DNA of 28,667 nucleotides, taken from positions 1-28,667 of the forward strand of contig URPS01000028.1 in the NCBI GenBank assembly GCA_900549855.1. The letters are read 5' to 3'. Source of the stretch: an uncultured bacterium (GTDB taxonomy: Bacteria > Cyanobacteriota > Vampirovibrionia > Gastranaerophilales > Gastranaerophilaceae). The translations under genes were made by a program, and so were the position numbers. The notes under the pieces are model-generated. The model made no database searches. It was not told the DNA's origin and saw only the letters and a list, made by a program, of their open reading frames with translations. Positions 8,175 through 15,245 of this stretch are shown piece after piece. Each line of letters starts with the position of its first letter. Within the stretch, counting starts at the first letter, position 1.

Positions 8175-8207
8175 CTATAATTATAGCACTTTTGTTTGAT
8201 TTTGCAA
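8175..8207 (-). promoter_or_regulatory. Promoter and palindromic operator of the toxin-antitoxin unit
   Basis: On the minus strand TTGCAA (8207-8202) and TATAAT (8185-8180) are 16 bp apart. The -10 box is embedded in a perfect 12-bp palindrome (CTATAATTATAG, 8175-8186), a good place for autorepression by the antitoxin or the complex. Only six bases separate the -10 box from the toxin ATG. Confidence 0.6.
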
Positions 8208-8333
8208 CTTTTTCAATGTGCTAAATCTGTATACCCATTATGTATCCGAATTATTTTTGTGAGGGAGGTATTATTTTATGAAATTGCAAGATGCATGCAA
8301 CAATACTCTATGACTTACAAACACCACCAAAAC

Positions 8334-9113
8334 TTATTGCGCAGTCAAAGACACACCCCAATGCAATTTATTGCGAAGAACAGAATAAAATCCATCGTCA
8401 TTCAAAAACGCAAGTTTTGCTTTTTTATCAGAAGTTTTAATAGAAATTTGTTTTACACACTCTGTTGTTTCAAAACCATCAATTGCAACTGAGAGCAATT
8501 TGTCGGAAGTTTTAACCGTAATGGTTTCGCCTACAGGAACAACAAGCGGACGAACATTGAGAGTATGCGGACAAATCGGAACTATTACCAAAGCTTCAAG
8601 CGTCGGAAACAAAACAGGTCCCCCCGCAGAAAGCCCATAAGCTGTAGAACCTGTTGGGGTTGAAATAATTAAACCGTCTGCAATATAGTCACATACGAAC
8701 TTACCATTTATTTCTAAAAAGAATTTTGATGTACGTGATGGCATACATCCTTTTATAACAAAATCATTTAACGCAAATTTATTATCTGATTCCAACATCA
8801 AACGTTCTTCTGTAGAGAATTTGTTCTCTAAAACTTTATCAACAACTTGTCCAATTTCATCAATCCCAGCTTGAGAAAGAAAACCAAGCCTTCCGAGATT
8901 AATCCCGAGAACTGGTGAATTTGAATAAAATCTAGCAGCTTTTAGCAAAGTACCGTCACCACCGATTACAAATGTAAAATCACCGTAATTTTGTAAGTTG
9001 TCAATATCAAAAAGCTTGAATTCTGTATTTTTAATCTCTAATACAGATTTCAATTTTTTTAAAGCATTTTCCCAGCCGGATATTTGATTATTATATACAA
9101 CATTAAATTTCAT
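8334..9113 (-). CDS. nadK: NAD kinase
   Basis: Phosphorylates NAD to NADP, the cell's only known route to NADP(H). The 259-residue protein carries the ATP-NAD kinase signatures: GGDGT at residues 51-55, NLGRLGFLSQ, LNDFVIK and the nucleotide-binding loop PTGSTAYGLSAGGP. The frame extends 16 codons further upstream, but I start at the ATG at 9113. It gives the usual family N-terminus (MKFNVVYNN), and the extra codons overlap the promoter. There is no ribosome binding site before this ATG; the extended -10 lies just upstream, so a leaderless message is likely. Divergent from the BFN gene. No clear terminator follows in the gap to the toxin promoter. Confidence 0.95.
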   Translation of the reverse strand: MKFNVVYNNQISGWENALKKLKSVLEIKNTEFKLFDIDNLQNYGDFTFVIGGDGTLLKAARFYSNSPVLGINLGRLGFLSQAGIDEIGQVVDKVLENKFSTEERLMLESDNKFALNDFVIKGCMPSRTSKFFLEINGKFVCDYIADGLIISTPTGSTAYGLSAGGPVLFPTLEALVIVPICPHTLNVRPLVVPVGETITVKTSDKLLSVAIDGFETTECVKQISIKTSDKKAKLAFLNDDGFYSVLRNKLHWGVSLTAQ

Positions 9114-9120
9114 ACATCGG

Positions 9121-9129
9121 ATTATACCA
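9121..9129 (-). promoter_or_regulatory. Extended -10 promoter of nadK
   Basis: TGGTATAAT (9129-9121, minus strand) matches the extended -10 consensus TGnTATAAT. It ends 7 nt before the ATG at 9113. Transcription would begin at or next to the start codon. No good -35 box is visible, as expected for extended -10 promoters. Confidence 0.55.
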
Positions 9130-9144
9130 TATAAATTAGGCTTG

Positions 9145-9153
9145 TGATATAAT
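9145..9153 (+). promoter_or_regulatory. Extended -10 promoter of the BFN-domain gene
   Basis: TGATATAAT (9145-9153) matches TGnTATAAT. It would give a leader of about 25 nt containing GAGG (9176-9179) before the ATG at 9185. It lies back to back with the nadK promoter, 15 bp away. Confidence 0.5.
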
Positions 9154-9184
9154 ATTCGCAAATGAGTTTAAATACGAGGTTATT

Positions 9185-9694
9185 ATGATAGAGATGAAAG
9201 TTATGGGTATAGCACTTGATGTGAGAACAAACTCACCGATTGTTGTACTTCACGATTTAGATAATAGAAAAGCTTTGCCAATCTGGATAGGTTCTGCAGA
9301 AGCAAGCGCAATCATTAGATGTATTGAAGGACTTGTTGTTGCACGTCCTATGACACATGATTTAGTTGCAAATATTATTGAAAAAACAGGTTACAAACTT
9401 GAAAAAATCGAGATTAATGATGTTGAAAAAGATACTTATTATGCAACATTGTTTTTAGAAAAAGATGGCGAAACACTTGAAATTGATGCTCGTCCGTCTG
9501 ATGCAATTGCGGTTGCAATGAGAGCAGAAGCACCAATTTTTGTGACTGCAAACGTTTTGATGAATGGCTCTGTTTCAACTGATACAGCCAAAGACGAAGA
9601 AGAAGCGCAAGAATTCAAAGATTTCATCCAGAATATCAAACCTTCTGATTTTGAAAAATTGATGGAAGGAAAGCATAAAGAAAACGACCAATAG
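9185..9694 (+). CDS. Bifunctional nuclease (BFN/DUF151) domain protein
   Basis: Member of the DUF151 family, whose plant representatives are described as DNase/RNase enzymes; the role in bacteria is uncertain. The 169-residue protein has the BFN core in the first 125 residues: PIVVLHDLDNRKALPIWIGSAEA, RPMTHDLVANIIEKTG, and the highly conserved DARPSDAIAVAMR followed by APIFV. An acidic, helical C-terminal tail (DEEEAQEFKDFIQNIKPSDFEKL) is common in family members and resembles an UvrB/UvrC-like motif. ATG at 9185 is preceded by GAGG with a 5-nt spacer; ATG at 9194 is an alternative. Encoded divergently from nadK; the REP-like region follows. Confidence 0.9.
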   Translation: MIEMKVMGIALDVRTNSPIVVLHDLDNRKALPIWIGSAEASAIIRCIEGLVVARPMTHDLVANIIEKTGYKLEKIEINDVEKDTYYATLFLEKDGETLEIDARPSDAIAVAMRAEAPIFVTANVLMNGSVSTDTAKDEEEAQEFKDFIQNIKPSDFEKLMEGKHKENDQ

Positions 9695-9821
9695 GGGGTA
9701 CGTAAAGAGCACCCCTCACCCGAATTTCTAAGTTCGCCAATGCTTACTAAGAAATTCTACCCTCTCCCACAGGGGGGGCGAGGGAGAAGAAAATAATAGT
9801 AGGTTGGGCTTTCAGCCCAAC
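9695..9821 (+). repeat. Intergenic block of three nested inverted repeats (REP-like)
   Basis: GAATTTCT (9722-9729) faces AGAAATTC (9750-9757). CCCTCTCCC (9760-9768) faces GGGGGGCGAGGG (9773-9784). GTTGGGCT (9803-9810) faces AGCCCAAC (9814-9821), an almost perfect hairpin with a 3-nt loop. The G/C-rich sequence stands out from its AT-rich surroundings. Similar CCCTC...GAGGG hairpins occur at 11029-11058 and 22662-22680, so this is probably a dispersed repeat family. The last hairpin would lie in the dapL leader if transcription starts upstream. Confidence 0.55.
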
Positions 9822-9839
9822 AAGAATACAGAGGACAGT

Positions 9840-11009
9840 ATGAACATAAACACAAATTATGATAATTTAGAACAAAGTTATTTATTTTCAACAATAGCAA
9901 AAAAAGTAAACGAATTTATTTCTAATAATCCTGATAAAAAAGTAATCAGGCTTGGTATTGGCGACGTAACTTTGCCTTTATGCAAAGCTGTAGTAGAAGC
10001 TTTACACAAAGCCGTTGATGAAATGGGAGTTCAAGCAAGCTTTAGAGGTTATGGGCCGGAACAAGGTTATGACTTTTTGCGTGAAGCTGTTCAAAAATAT
10101 TACAAAAATCATAATGTGGAATTAGACTTAGATGAAATTTTTATTTCAGACGGTGCAAAAAGTGATTTGGGAAATATTTTAGACTTATTTGCAAAAGATA
10201 ATACTGTTTTAGTTCCTGACCCTGTTTATCCTGTTTATGTTGATACAAATGTCATGGCAGGCAGAAAAGTTGTTTATGTTAATGCAAACGGCGAAAATGA
10301 ATTTTTACCTTTACCGGACAAAAATGTCAAAGCTGATATTATTTATATTTGTTCACCAAACAATCCAACCGGTGCAGTTTATAACAAAGAACAATTGCAA
10401 ACTTGGGTTGATTACGCAAAATCTATGAATGCAGTTATTCTTTTCGATTCTGCTTATGAATGTTTTATTTCTGACGAAAATTTACCAAGAAGCATATATG
10501 AAATAGAAGGTGCTAAAGACTGTGCTATTGAATTCTGTTCTTTGTCTAAAACCGCAGGCTTTACCGGCACAAGATGCGGATACACAATTGTTCCAAAAGC
10601 TTTGGGCAAGCTTAATAAAATGTGGCTAAGACGTCAGACAACAAAATTTAACGGCGTTCCTTACATTGTACAAAGAGCTGCAGAAGCAGTTTTCACTCCG
10701 GAAGGACAAAAAGAAATTAAAGAAAACATTGGTTATTACAAAGAAAACGCAAAAGTAATTTCTGATACACTTAAAAAATGCAATATTTGGCATGTTGGTG
10801 GAAAACATTCTCCGTATATTTGGCTAAAATGCCCTAACAATATGAAATCTTGGGAATTCTTTGATTACTTATTAGAAAATGCTCAAGTAGTTGGTACTCC
10901 AGGGGCAGGATTTGGCAGAAACGGCGAAGGTTATTTCCGCTTAACATCTTTTGGCTCAAAAGAAAATACAATCGAAGCTATGCAAAGATTTGAAAAGTTG
11001 TTTGCATAA
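9840..11009 (+). CDS. dapL: LL-diaminopimelate aminotransferase
   Basis: Converts tetrahydrodipicolinate directly to LL-diaminopimelate using glutamate, bypassing the acylated intermediates of the DapD/C/E route. It feeds lysine and peptidoglycan synthesis. The 389-residue class I/II aminotransferase shows RLGIGDVTLPL at the N-terminus, FRGYGPEQGYDFLREA, SDGAKSDLGNI, PDPVYPVYVDTNVMAGR, CSPNNPTGAVY and the PLP lysine Lys237 in SLSKTAGFTGTRCGYTIVP. These sequences are characteristic of DapL rather than generic aspartate aminotransferases. The route is typical of cyanobacteria, plants and Chlamydiae, which supports the lineage suggested. The frame opens at a TTG (9804) inside the REP-like hairpin; I prefer ATG 9840, which has GAGGA 5 nt before it and gives the normal N-terminus. 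Confidence 0.96.
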   Translation: MNINTNYDNLEQSYLFSTIAKKVNEFISNNPDKKVIRLGIGDVTLPLCKAVVEALHKAVDEMGVQASFRGYGPEQGYDFLREAVQKYYKNHNVELDLDEIFISDGAKSDLGNILDLFAKDNTVLVPDPVYPVYVDTNVMAGRKVVYVNANGENEFLPLPDKNVKADIIYICSPNNPTGAVYNKEQLQTWVDYAKSMNAVILFDSAYECFISDENLPRSIYEIEGAKDCAIEFCSLSKTAGFTGTRCGYTIVPKALGKLNKMWLRRQTTKFNGVPYIVQRAAEAVFTPEGQKEIKENIGYYKENAKVISDTLKKCNIWHVGGKHSPYIWLKCPNNMKSWEFFDYLLENAQVVGTPGAGFGRNGEGYFRLTSFGSKENTIEAMQRFEKLFA

Positions 11010-11028
11010 AATGCTACGCATTTATTAT

Positions 11029-11058
11029 CCCCTCTTGGACAGTAGTGCGAGGAGAGGG
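11029..11058 (+). repeat. G/C-rich hairpin between dapL and gpsA (REP-like)
   Basis: CCCTCT (11030-11035) pairs with AGAGGG (11053-11058) around an 17-nt loop. No T-run follows, so it is not a typical terminator. It resembles the CCCTC/GAGGG hairpins at 9760-9784 and 22662-22680. Confidence 0.4.
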
Positions 11059-11193
11059 TATGCATCCTACTACTTTAAAATAACTTCCTATTTTACACTT
11101 ACAAATATTTTGTAAACTTTTTTGAAAAAAATCCCAGCTTTCTCATTTTATAGTATAATATATTGAGTTATCATACTAATATAAGGGGAACTT

Positions 11194-12195
11194 ATGAAAT
11201 TAACTGTACTTGGTCCGGGCTGTTGGGGATTGACTTTAGCTTGGTTGATGAATGACAATTTTGAAGAAATTGTTGTTTGGGGTAGAGAATGTGATTTGAA
11301 CGATGAACTTGTTAATAACAAACATTGCTCAAAACCATTGGAAGTACAGTTGGATAAAAAAGTTGAAATAACTTCTGACCTGAAAAATGCTATAGATGGA
11401 GCAGATATTATTCTGTCAGTTGTTGCAACAAGTGGTGTTAGAAGTGTTTGTGAACAATTAAAAGCTGCCGGTATTAAGCCAGAACAACCGCTGGTAAATG
11501 CGTCTAAAGGTTTGGAATTAAATACTTTAATGAGAATGTCAGAAGTTATTAAGGATGTATTACCTGAACAAAAAATTGTTATTCTTTCCGGTCCGACTTT
11601 GGCAAAAGAAGTTTTGCAAGGTAAACCGACAGCTGCATCTGTTGCTTGTGAAGATATGGAAGTTGCAGAATTTGTACAAAAGGCTTGTAATGTTCCAAAC
11701 CGTTTCAGATTGTATACAAATTCTGATGTAATTGGTGTCGAGCTTGGTGGTAGCCTTAAAAACGTTATTGCTATTGCATCAGGTTTTGCGCACACAATGG
11801 AATTGGGCGACAATTGTATGGGTACACTTCTTACAAGAGGTATGGCAGAAATTGTTAGACTTTCTGTAAAACTTGGTGCAAATCCTTCAACTTTGTATGG
11901 TTTATCCGGCATGGGAGATTTGATTGCAACTTGTTCCAGTCCAATGTCCAGAAATTATACAGTTGGTGCGATGTTAGGCAAGGGTAAGAAAATTAATGAT
12001 ATTTTAAACGAATTAGGTTCTGTTGCAGAGGGAGTTAAAACTTCTAAGGCAGTGTGCGATTTAGCAGAAAAAATGGGATTGGAAGTTCCTGTTTCAAGCG
12101 CTATTTACGAAGCTGTTTATACTGACATAACTCCGCAACAAGTTCTTTCTAAATTAATGAACAGAAAACTTAAGAAGGAAGAATGTTATGATTAG
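11194..12195 (+). CDS. gpsA: Glycerol-3-phosphate dehydrogenase [NAD(P)+]
   Basis: Reduces dihydroxyacetone phosphate to sn-glycerol 3-phosphate for phospholipid synthesis; cytosolic. The 333-residue protein begins with the Rossmann motif GPGCWG (residues 7-12, the family GxGxWG). It continues with LSVVATSGVR, NASKGLELNTLMRMSEV, SGPTLAKEV, the catalytic-lysine region ELGGSLKNVIAIASGF (Lys189), TRGMAEIVRL and the C-terminal signature GLSGMGDLIATCSSPMSRNY. Length is normal. GGGGA lies 6 nt before the ATG, and TATAAT at 11154-11159 may be its -10 box, although no good -35 is seen. Its 3' end overlaps the following PSP1-domain gene by 8 bp, so the two are probably translated together. Confidence 0.96.
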   Translation: MKLTVLGPGCWGLTLAWLMNDNFEEIVVWGRECDLNDELVNNKHCSKPLEVQLDKKVEITSDLKNAIDGADIILSVVATSGVRSVCEQLKAAGIKPEQPLVNASKGLELNTLMRMSEVIKDVLPEQKIVILSGPTLAKEVLQGKPTAASVACEDMEVAEFVQKACNVPNRFRLYTNSDVIGVELGGSLKNVIAIASGFAHTMELGDNCMGTLLTRGMAEIVRLSVKLGANPSTLYGLSGMGDLIATCSSPMSRNYTVGAMLGKGKKINDILNELGSVAEGVKTSKAVCDLAEKMGLEVPVSSAIYEAVYTDITPQQVLSKLMNRKLKKEECYD

Positions 12196-13120
12196 ATATG
12201 CTGTTAAGTATTTAAAAAATACATTTGTTCCTCTTAATTGTCCGGATAATGTTAATTTGGATGATGGCGCTCTTATTTTGGTAAGAACTGAGAAGGGCGA
12301 AGAAGTTCTTAAGGCATTCCTTGTCAATCAGGAAGTTGCAAAACATTTTGAAAATTCAAAGAAAACTCCTGCTCCATTTGAATTTATACGAGTTTTAACA
12401 CAAGAAGATATGATGGTGTTGGATGAATTAAAGAAAGAAGAAGTTACATCTTTCTTTAAGTGTAAAGATTTGGTAAAAAAACATCATCTGAATATGAATT
12501 TGGTTCAGTGCAGAATTACTTTTGATAAAAGAAAAATATCTTTTTATTATACTGCACCTGAAAGGGTTGATTTCAGAGAACTTTTAAAAGATTTAACTCA
12601 AGTCTTTAAAAGAATGAGAATAGATTTAAGGCACATTGGTGTTAGAGATGAATCATCAATTATGGATGGAACGGGAATCTGTGGTAAACCGTTCTGTTGT
12701 TCTACTTTTTTAAGAAAATTTGAATCTATTAATGTTAAGTTGGCGAAAGACCAAGGTATGCCGATTGCACCGTCAAAAATTTCAGGTACTTGCGGAAGGT
12801 TGTTGTGTTGTTTGACCTATGAGTATTCAAATTATATTGAAGCCGCTAAAGGGATGCCTCCTGTTGGTTCTACGGTAATGACTCCTACCGGATTGGGAAA
12901 AGTTTGTTTTATACAATTTCTTAACAATTCTGTTGCAGTTAAATTTGAGGATGGTAAAATAAAAGAGTACAATAAATCTGATATAGAAATGGTCGATGCA
13001 GACGTTAATGTCGATATTGAAGTCCCAAGAATTAACAACTACTCCCAAGATGAAAAAGTTGATGCTAAACAGCTTAGACAACTTGAAGATGACAGGAACA
13101 GTTCGACCGGAAATGTGTAG
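12188..13120 (+). CDS. PSP1-domain protein, RicT/YaaT-like
   Basis: Homologous to B. subtilis RicT (YaaT), a subunit of an iron-sulfur complex (RicA-RicF-RicT) that influences RNase Y-dependent mRNA processing; the role outside Firmicutes is less clear. The 310-residue protein has the PSP1 core at about residues 60-150, ending in RMRIDLRHIGVRDES. The cysteine-rich signature follows: Cys165, Cys170 and Cys171 in GICGKPFCCSTF, and Cys202, Cys207 and Cys208 in GTCGRLLCCLTYEY. These six cysteines are candidate cluster ligands. A KOW-like barrel (VGSTVMTPTGLGKVCFIQ) and an acidic tail complete it. It overlaps gpsA by 8 bp. Neither ricA nor ricF is in the window. Confidence 0.9.
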   Translation: MIRYAVKYLKNTFVPLNCPDNVNLDDGALILVRTEKGEEVLKAFLVNQEVAKHFENSKKTPAPFEFIRVLTQEDMMVLDELKKEEVTSFFKCKDLVKKHHLNMNLVQCRITFDKRKISFYYTAPERVDFRELLKDLTQVFKRMRIDLRHIGVRDESSIMDGTGICGKPFCCSTFLRKFESINVKLAKDQGMPIAPSKISGTCGRLLCCLTYEYSNYIEAAKGMPPVGSTVMTPTGLGKVCFIQFLNNSVAVKFEDGKIKEYNKSDIEMVDADVNVDIEVPRINNYSQDEKVDAKQLRQLEDDRNSSTGNV

Positions 13121-13135
13121 AAAGTCGTGTGAATT

Positions 13136-13681
13136 ATGAAAATCCAACCAATTAACCCAAACCAATCTCAACAACAAAATCCAAGCTTTCAAAAACTGAT
13201 AATAAAGCAAGGAAGCTTTGCTCTTTTAAAACAATCAAAATATTTTCCAGATAAAAGTTATCCGAATTATAGTGGAAATTTGAGATTTTTTTATCAAAAA
13301 CTAATGAAGCTTAGAAAAGCAGCAGAGAAAAATGAATTATATAACGTGGTTTTGAAGCCTGATAAAGCTTTATTCCCTAATTCTGGGAAAATTGTTGTAG
13401 AAAACGCATCAGGAGTTGAACAATTCGGATTTACTAAATCTTTTGACGAGTTGTTGAGGGTGCCTGAGATGGAGCCTAGAAAGACTTTAACAGAAAAGCA
13501 GGACCCAAATTTCTTGGATAGATGGTTAAGAAACTGGAGAATCCAAAGACGGAACAATAAATTAGAGCACAAGCAAATTGATATGAGGGCTTTTCTTGAT
13601 ATAGTATATAAAAGAATTGCAGATGCTGTTAATAATGCGGAATATTTGTCAGAATTGAATGAAATTAAGAAGATAAAATAA
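13136..13681 (+). CDS. Hypothetical protein with an N-terminal IQP...NPSF motif
   Basis: Not recognised. The 181-residue product starts with a Q/N/P-rich, probably disordered segment containing IQPINPN and NPSFQKL. A basic globular region without membrane segments follows: KLMKLRKAAEKNELYNVVLKP, then KIVVENASGVEQFGFTKSFDELL, then an Arg/Lys-rich stretch DRWLRNWRIQRRNNK and a C-terminal helix. The combined charge suggests a soluble protein, perhaps binding nucleic acid, but nothing proves it. It lies 15 nt after the RicT-like gene and probably shares its transcript; no strong ribosome binding site is visible. The N-terminal pattern is shared with the gene at 19695. Confidence 0.75.
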   Translation: MKIQPINPNQSQQQNPSFQKLIIKQGSFALLKQSKYFPDKSYPNYSGNLRFFYQKLMKLRKAAEKNELYNVVLKPDKALFPNSGKIVVENASGVEQFGFTKSFDELLRVPEMEPRKTLTEKQDPNFLDRWLRNWRIQRRNNKLEHKQIDMRAFLDIVYKRIADAVNNAEYLSELNEIKKIK

Positions 13682-13736
13682 TAGTTAAGTAAGAAGAAGA
13701 TTGTCTATAATAATAAATCTATAAAGGAGGGCATTT

Positions 13737-14459
13737 ATGCTAGAAAGAATTGAAAAATTACAAGTTATTTCGCTCGGAGTACTTATTGGTTTGGCGCTTG
13801 TTGTGTCAACAAAAATGGTGTCTTCAACAATTTCTAACAATGTGATTTCAGTTACGGGCTCAGCATATGAGATTGTAAAATCAGATTCCGGTACATTATC
13901 GTTTGATATTGTAGTTAAACGTGCTACAAAGCAGCTGGCTTATAGTGATGTTCAAAATCAAATCAAGACGGTTGAAAAATATTTGCAAGGCAAGAATATA
14001 AAAAATATAGAAAAGAAGACCGTTAATGGTTATTATTCATACAAACGTGACCAAAAAACCGGAGCTTATACGGATATTCCGGAAGCTTATAATTTAACAC
14101 AACCAATTACAATAAGCTCTGATAACGTAGAATTGATTAAAGAAATTTCAAATGATATTACCGGTTTGATTAATCAGGGTGTTGATATAAATGTATATTC
14201 TCCATCTTATGCTTATTCCAAGTTGCCGGAACTTAAAGTTAGTTTGCTTGAAAAAGCTTCTAATGATGCAAAAGCAAGAGCAGCTTCAATGTTAAAGGCG
14301 ACACATAATAGTGTAGGCAAAATTTCTTCCGTAAGAATGGGTGTATATCAAATAACACCGGTCGATTCAACAGATGTTTCTGATATGGGTGTAAACGATT
14401 CATCTTCTATTGATAAAAAAGTTACAGCGGTAGCGAATGTATCTTTTAAAATAAAATAG
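13737..14459 (+). CDS. SIMPL (DUF541) domain envelope protein
   Basis: Member of the SIMPL/DUF541 family of periplasmic or membrane-anchored proteins, one of which was named for an interaction with a mouse signalling kinase; bacterial members include BP26/OMP28 of Brucella. Function is largely unknown. The 240-residue product has one N-terminal membrane anchor (about residues 8-27) without a clear cleavage site. It then has ISVTGSAYEIVKSDSGTLSFDIVVKR, typical of the domain start, and LLEKASNDAKARAASMLKATHNSVGKI, the best-conserved helix. The C-terminal strand (KVTAVANVSFKIK) is intact. AAAGGAGG lies 6 nt before the ATG. TATAAT at 13706-13711 may be the -10 box. It is followed by its own terminator, so it is probably monocistronic. 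Confidence 0.88.
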   Translation: MLERIEKLQVISLGVLIGLALVVSTKMVSSTISNNVISVTGSAYEIVKSDSGTLSFDIVVKRATKQLAYSDVQNQIKTVEKYLQGKNIKNIEKKTVNGYYSYKRDQKTGAYTDIPEAYNLTQPITISSDNVELIKEISNDITGLINQGVDINVYSPSYAYSKLPELKVSLLEKASNDAKARAASMLKATHNSVGKISSVRMGVYQITPVDSTDVSDMGVNDSSSIDKKVTAVANVSFKIK

Positions 14460-14471
14460 TTTTAATGATGT

Positions 14472-14502
14472 AAAAGAGGCGGATTTTAAATCCGCCTCTT
14501 TT
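14472..14502 (+). terminator. Intrinsic terminator of the SIMPL gene
   Basis: AAAAGAGGCGGATT pairs with the complementary arm ending in CCGCCTCTTTT, a stem of about 14 bp with a 3-5 nt loop, and T-residues continue past the arm. Confidence 0.9.
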
Positions 14503-14529
14503 TTAATATAAATTTTTATATAAATAATA

Positions 14530-14558
14530 TTGCAAACTTGTATAAAGAATGTTACAAT
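14530..14558 (+). promoter_or_regulatory. Promoter of the 65-residue gene
   Basis: TTGCAA (14530-14535) and TACAAT (14553-14558) are separated by exactly 17 bp. The message would start about 26 nt before the ATG at 14591. Confidence 0.6.
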
Positions 14559-14590
14559 AAAGTTATCACAAATCAGAAGAGGTAACAACT

Positions 14591-14788
14591 ATGGATATTA
14601 GTTCAGTAGGTTATGGAAGTGCGTTGACACCTGAAGTTCAGGCTCAGTACTCTGCAAAATGTTTAAAAATGTCACAGCAATCTCAATTGATTGCAGGTTC
14701 TTTGATTCAAGATACTGCGGAAATCTCGGCAGAAGCATTAGCAAAATGCACTGAAGAGATGAATGCAAGTATAGAGAATTTATTATAA
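14591..14788 (+). CDS. Small protein, possibly YjfB-like (putative motility protein family)
   Basis: The 65-residue product starts MDISSVGYGSALTPEVQAQ and is predicted to be mostly helical, Ala/Ser/Gln-rich and soluble, with two cysteines. The beginning resembles the small YjfB family labelled 'putative motility protein' in other flagellated bacteria, but the match is weak and partial, so I leave function open. Evidence that it is a real gene is good: a 17-bp-spaced promoter, AGAAGAGG about 8 nt upstream of the ATG, and a strong terminator 22 nt after the stop. It is monocistronic. Confidence 0.7.
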   Translation: MDISSVGYGSALTPEVQAQYSAKCLKMSQQSQLIAGSLIQDTAEISAEALAKCTEEMNASIENLL

Positions 14789-14810
14789 CAGACTATTCGA
14801 TACTTATGAT

Positions 14811-14839
14811 AAAGATGACTGTTTTGTGCAGTCATCTTT
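14811..14839 (+). terminator. Intrinsic terminator of the 65-residue gene
   Basis: AAAGATGACTG (14811-14821) and CAGTCATCTTT (14829-14839) form a perfect 11-bp stem with a 7-nt loop, followed by TTTTT. Confidence 0.92.
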
Positions 14840-14935
14840 TTTTTGTGGATATAAATTATTCTTATGGACTAGGTAATTACTCTAATTTAAAAGAGAGTGA
14901 GGGCGGTTATAATACTCATGAAAAGGAGGTGTGAA

Positions 14936-15169
14936 ATGAAAATTTTGAAGTATACCGCATATATTCTAACCCTTGTTGGTGCTCTTAATTGGGGCTTGGT
15001 AGGAATATTCGGCTTTGATTTGGTTGCATTTGTATTTGGAGAAATGACATTACTGGCAAGGTTTGTGTATGCTCTTGTCGGTATCAGTGCTATTGTTGCC
15101 GGCATGTACATGTATCATTGTGATAGAACAGTGTCTGACTCTTGCGAATATGGCAGCTGCCACTTATAG
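14936..15169 (+). CDS. DUF378 family small membrane protein with a Cys/His tail
   Basis: The 77-residue protein begins MKILKYTAYILTLVGALNWGLVG and has two transmembrane helices (about residues 6-24 and 37-57). The family-typical ALNWGLVGIFGFDLVAFVFG and ARFVYALVGISAI define DUF378 (B. subtilis YuzA-like), whose function is unknown. Unusual is the tail after the second helix: YHCDRTVSDSCEYGSCHL has three cysteines and two histidines that could bind a metal. The frame is open 13 codons further upstream, but AGGAGGTG (14924-14931) points to ATG 14936. TATAAT at 14910-14915 may be its -10 box. Confidence 0.85.
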   Translation: MKILKYTAYILTLVGALNWGLVGIFGFDLVAFVFGEMTLLARFVYALVGISAIVAGMYMYHCDRTVSDSCEYGSCHL

Positions 15170-15178
15170 TTAAATTTT

Positions 15179-15203
15179 AAAAGACGGCATCAAGCCGTCT
15201 TTT
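15179..15203. terminator. Bidirectional hairpin terminator
   Basis: AAAAGACGGC (15179-15188) and GCCGTCTTTT (15194-15203) form a perfect 10-bp stem with a 5-nt loop. T-runs follow on the plus strand, and a T/A-rich run follows on the minus strand. It serves the DUF378 gene and would also end any transcript from the opposite strand (see 15204-15245). Confidence 0.85.
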
Positions 15204-15245
15204 TTAGTTCAACCATTTATTTAATACTTCTTCGTATATAGCCAT
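15204..15245 (-). CDS. Candidate 13-residue micro-ORF or gene remnant
   Basis: The minus strand encodes MAIYEEVLNKWLN with a TAA that directly abuts the hairpin terminator. GAGGAAG (15260-15254) lies 8 nt before the ATG, and TGGTATATT (15295-15287) resembles an extended -10 box. Together they form a possible transcription unit of about 100 nt. The same frame upstream reads YFYKYLHRLYEEEA and then TAG before the ATG, so it could also be the end of a decayed gene interrupted by a nonsense codon. Confidence 0.3.
   Translation of the reverse strand: MAIYEEVLNKWLN

Noticed and set aside
8278..8313. Plus-strand 11-codon ORF (MKLQDACNNTL) with a good GGGAGG site
   Set aside because: No promoter or terminator, and it runs into the 3' end of nadK; probably chance.
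9804..9839. TTG at 9804 as the dapL start
   Set aside because: It lies in a REP-like hairpin and adds 12 unrelated residues; ATG 9840 has a ribosome binding site and the normal N-terminus.
11030..11058. Terminator after dapL
   Set aside because: The hairpin has no T-run and resembles the other REP-like elements, so it is listed as a repeat.
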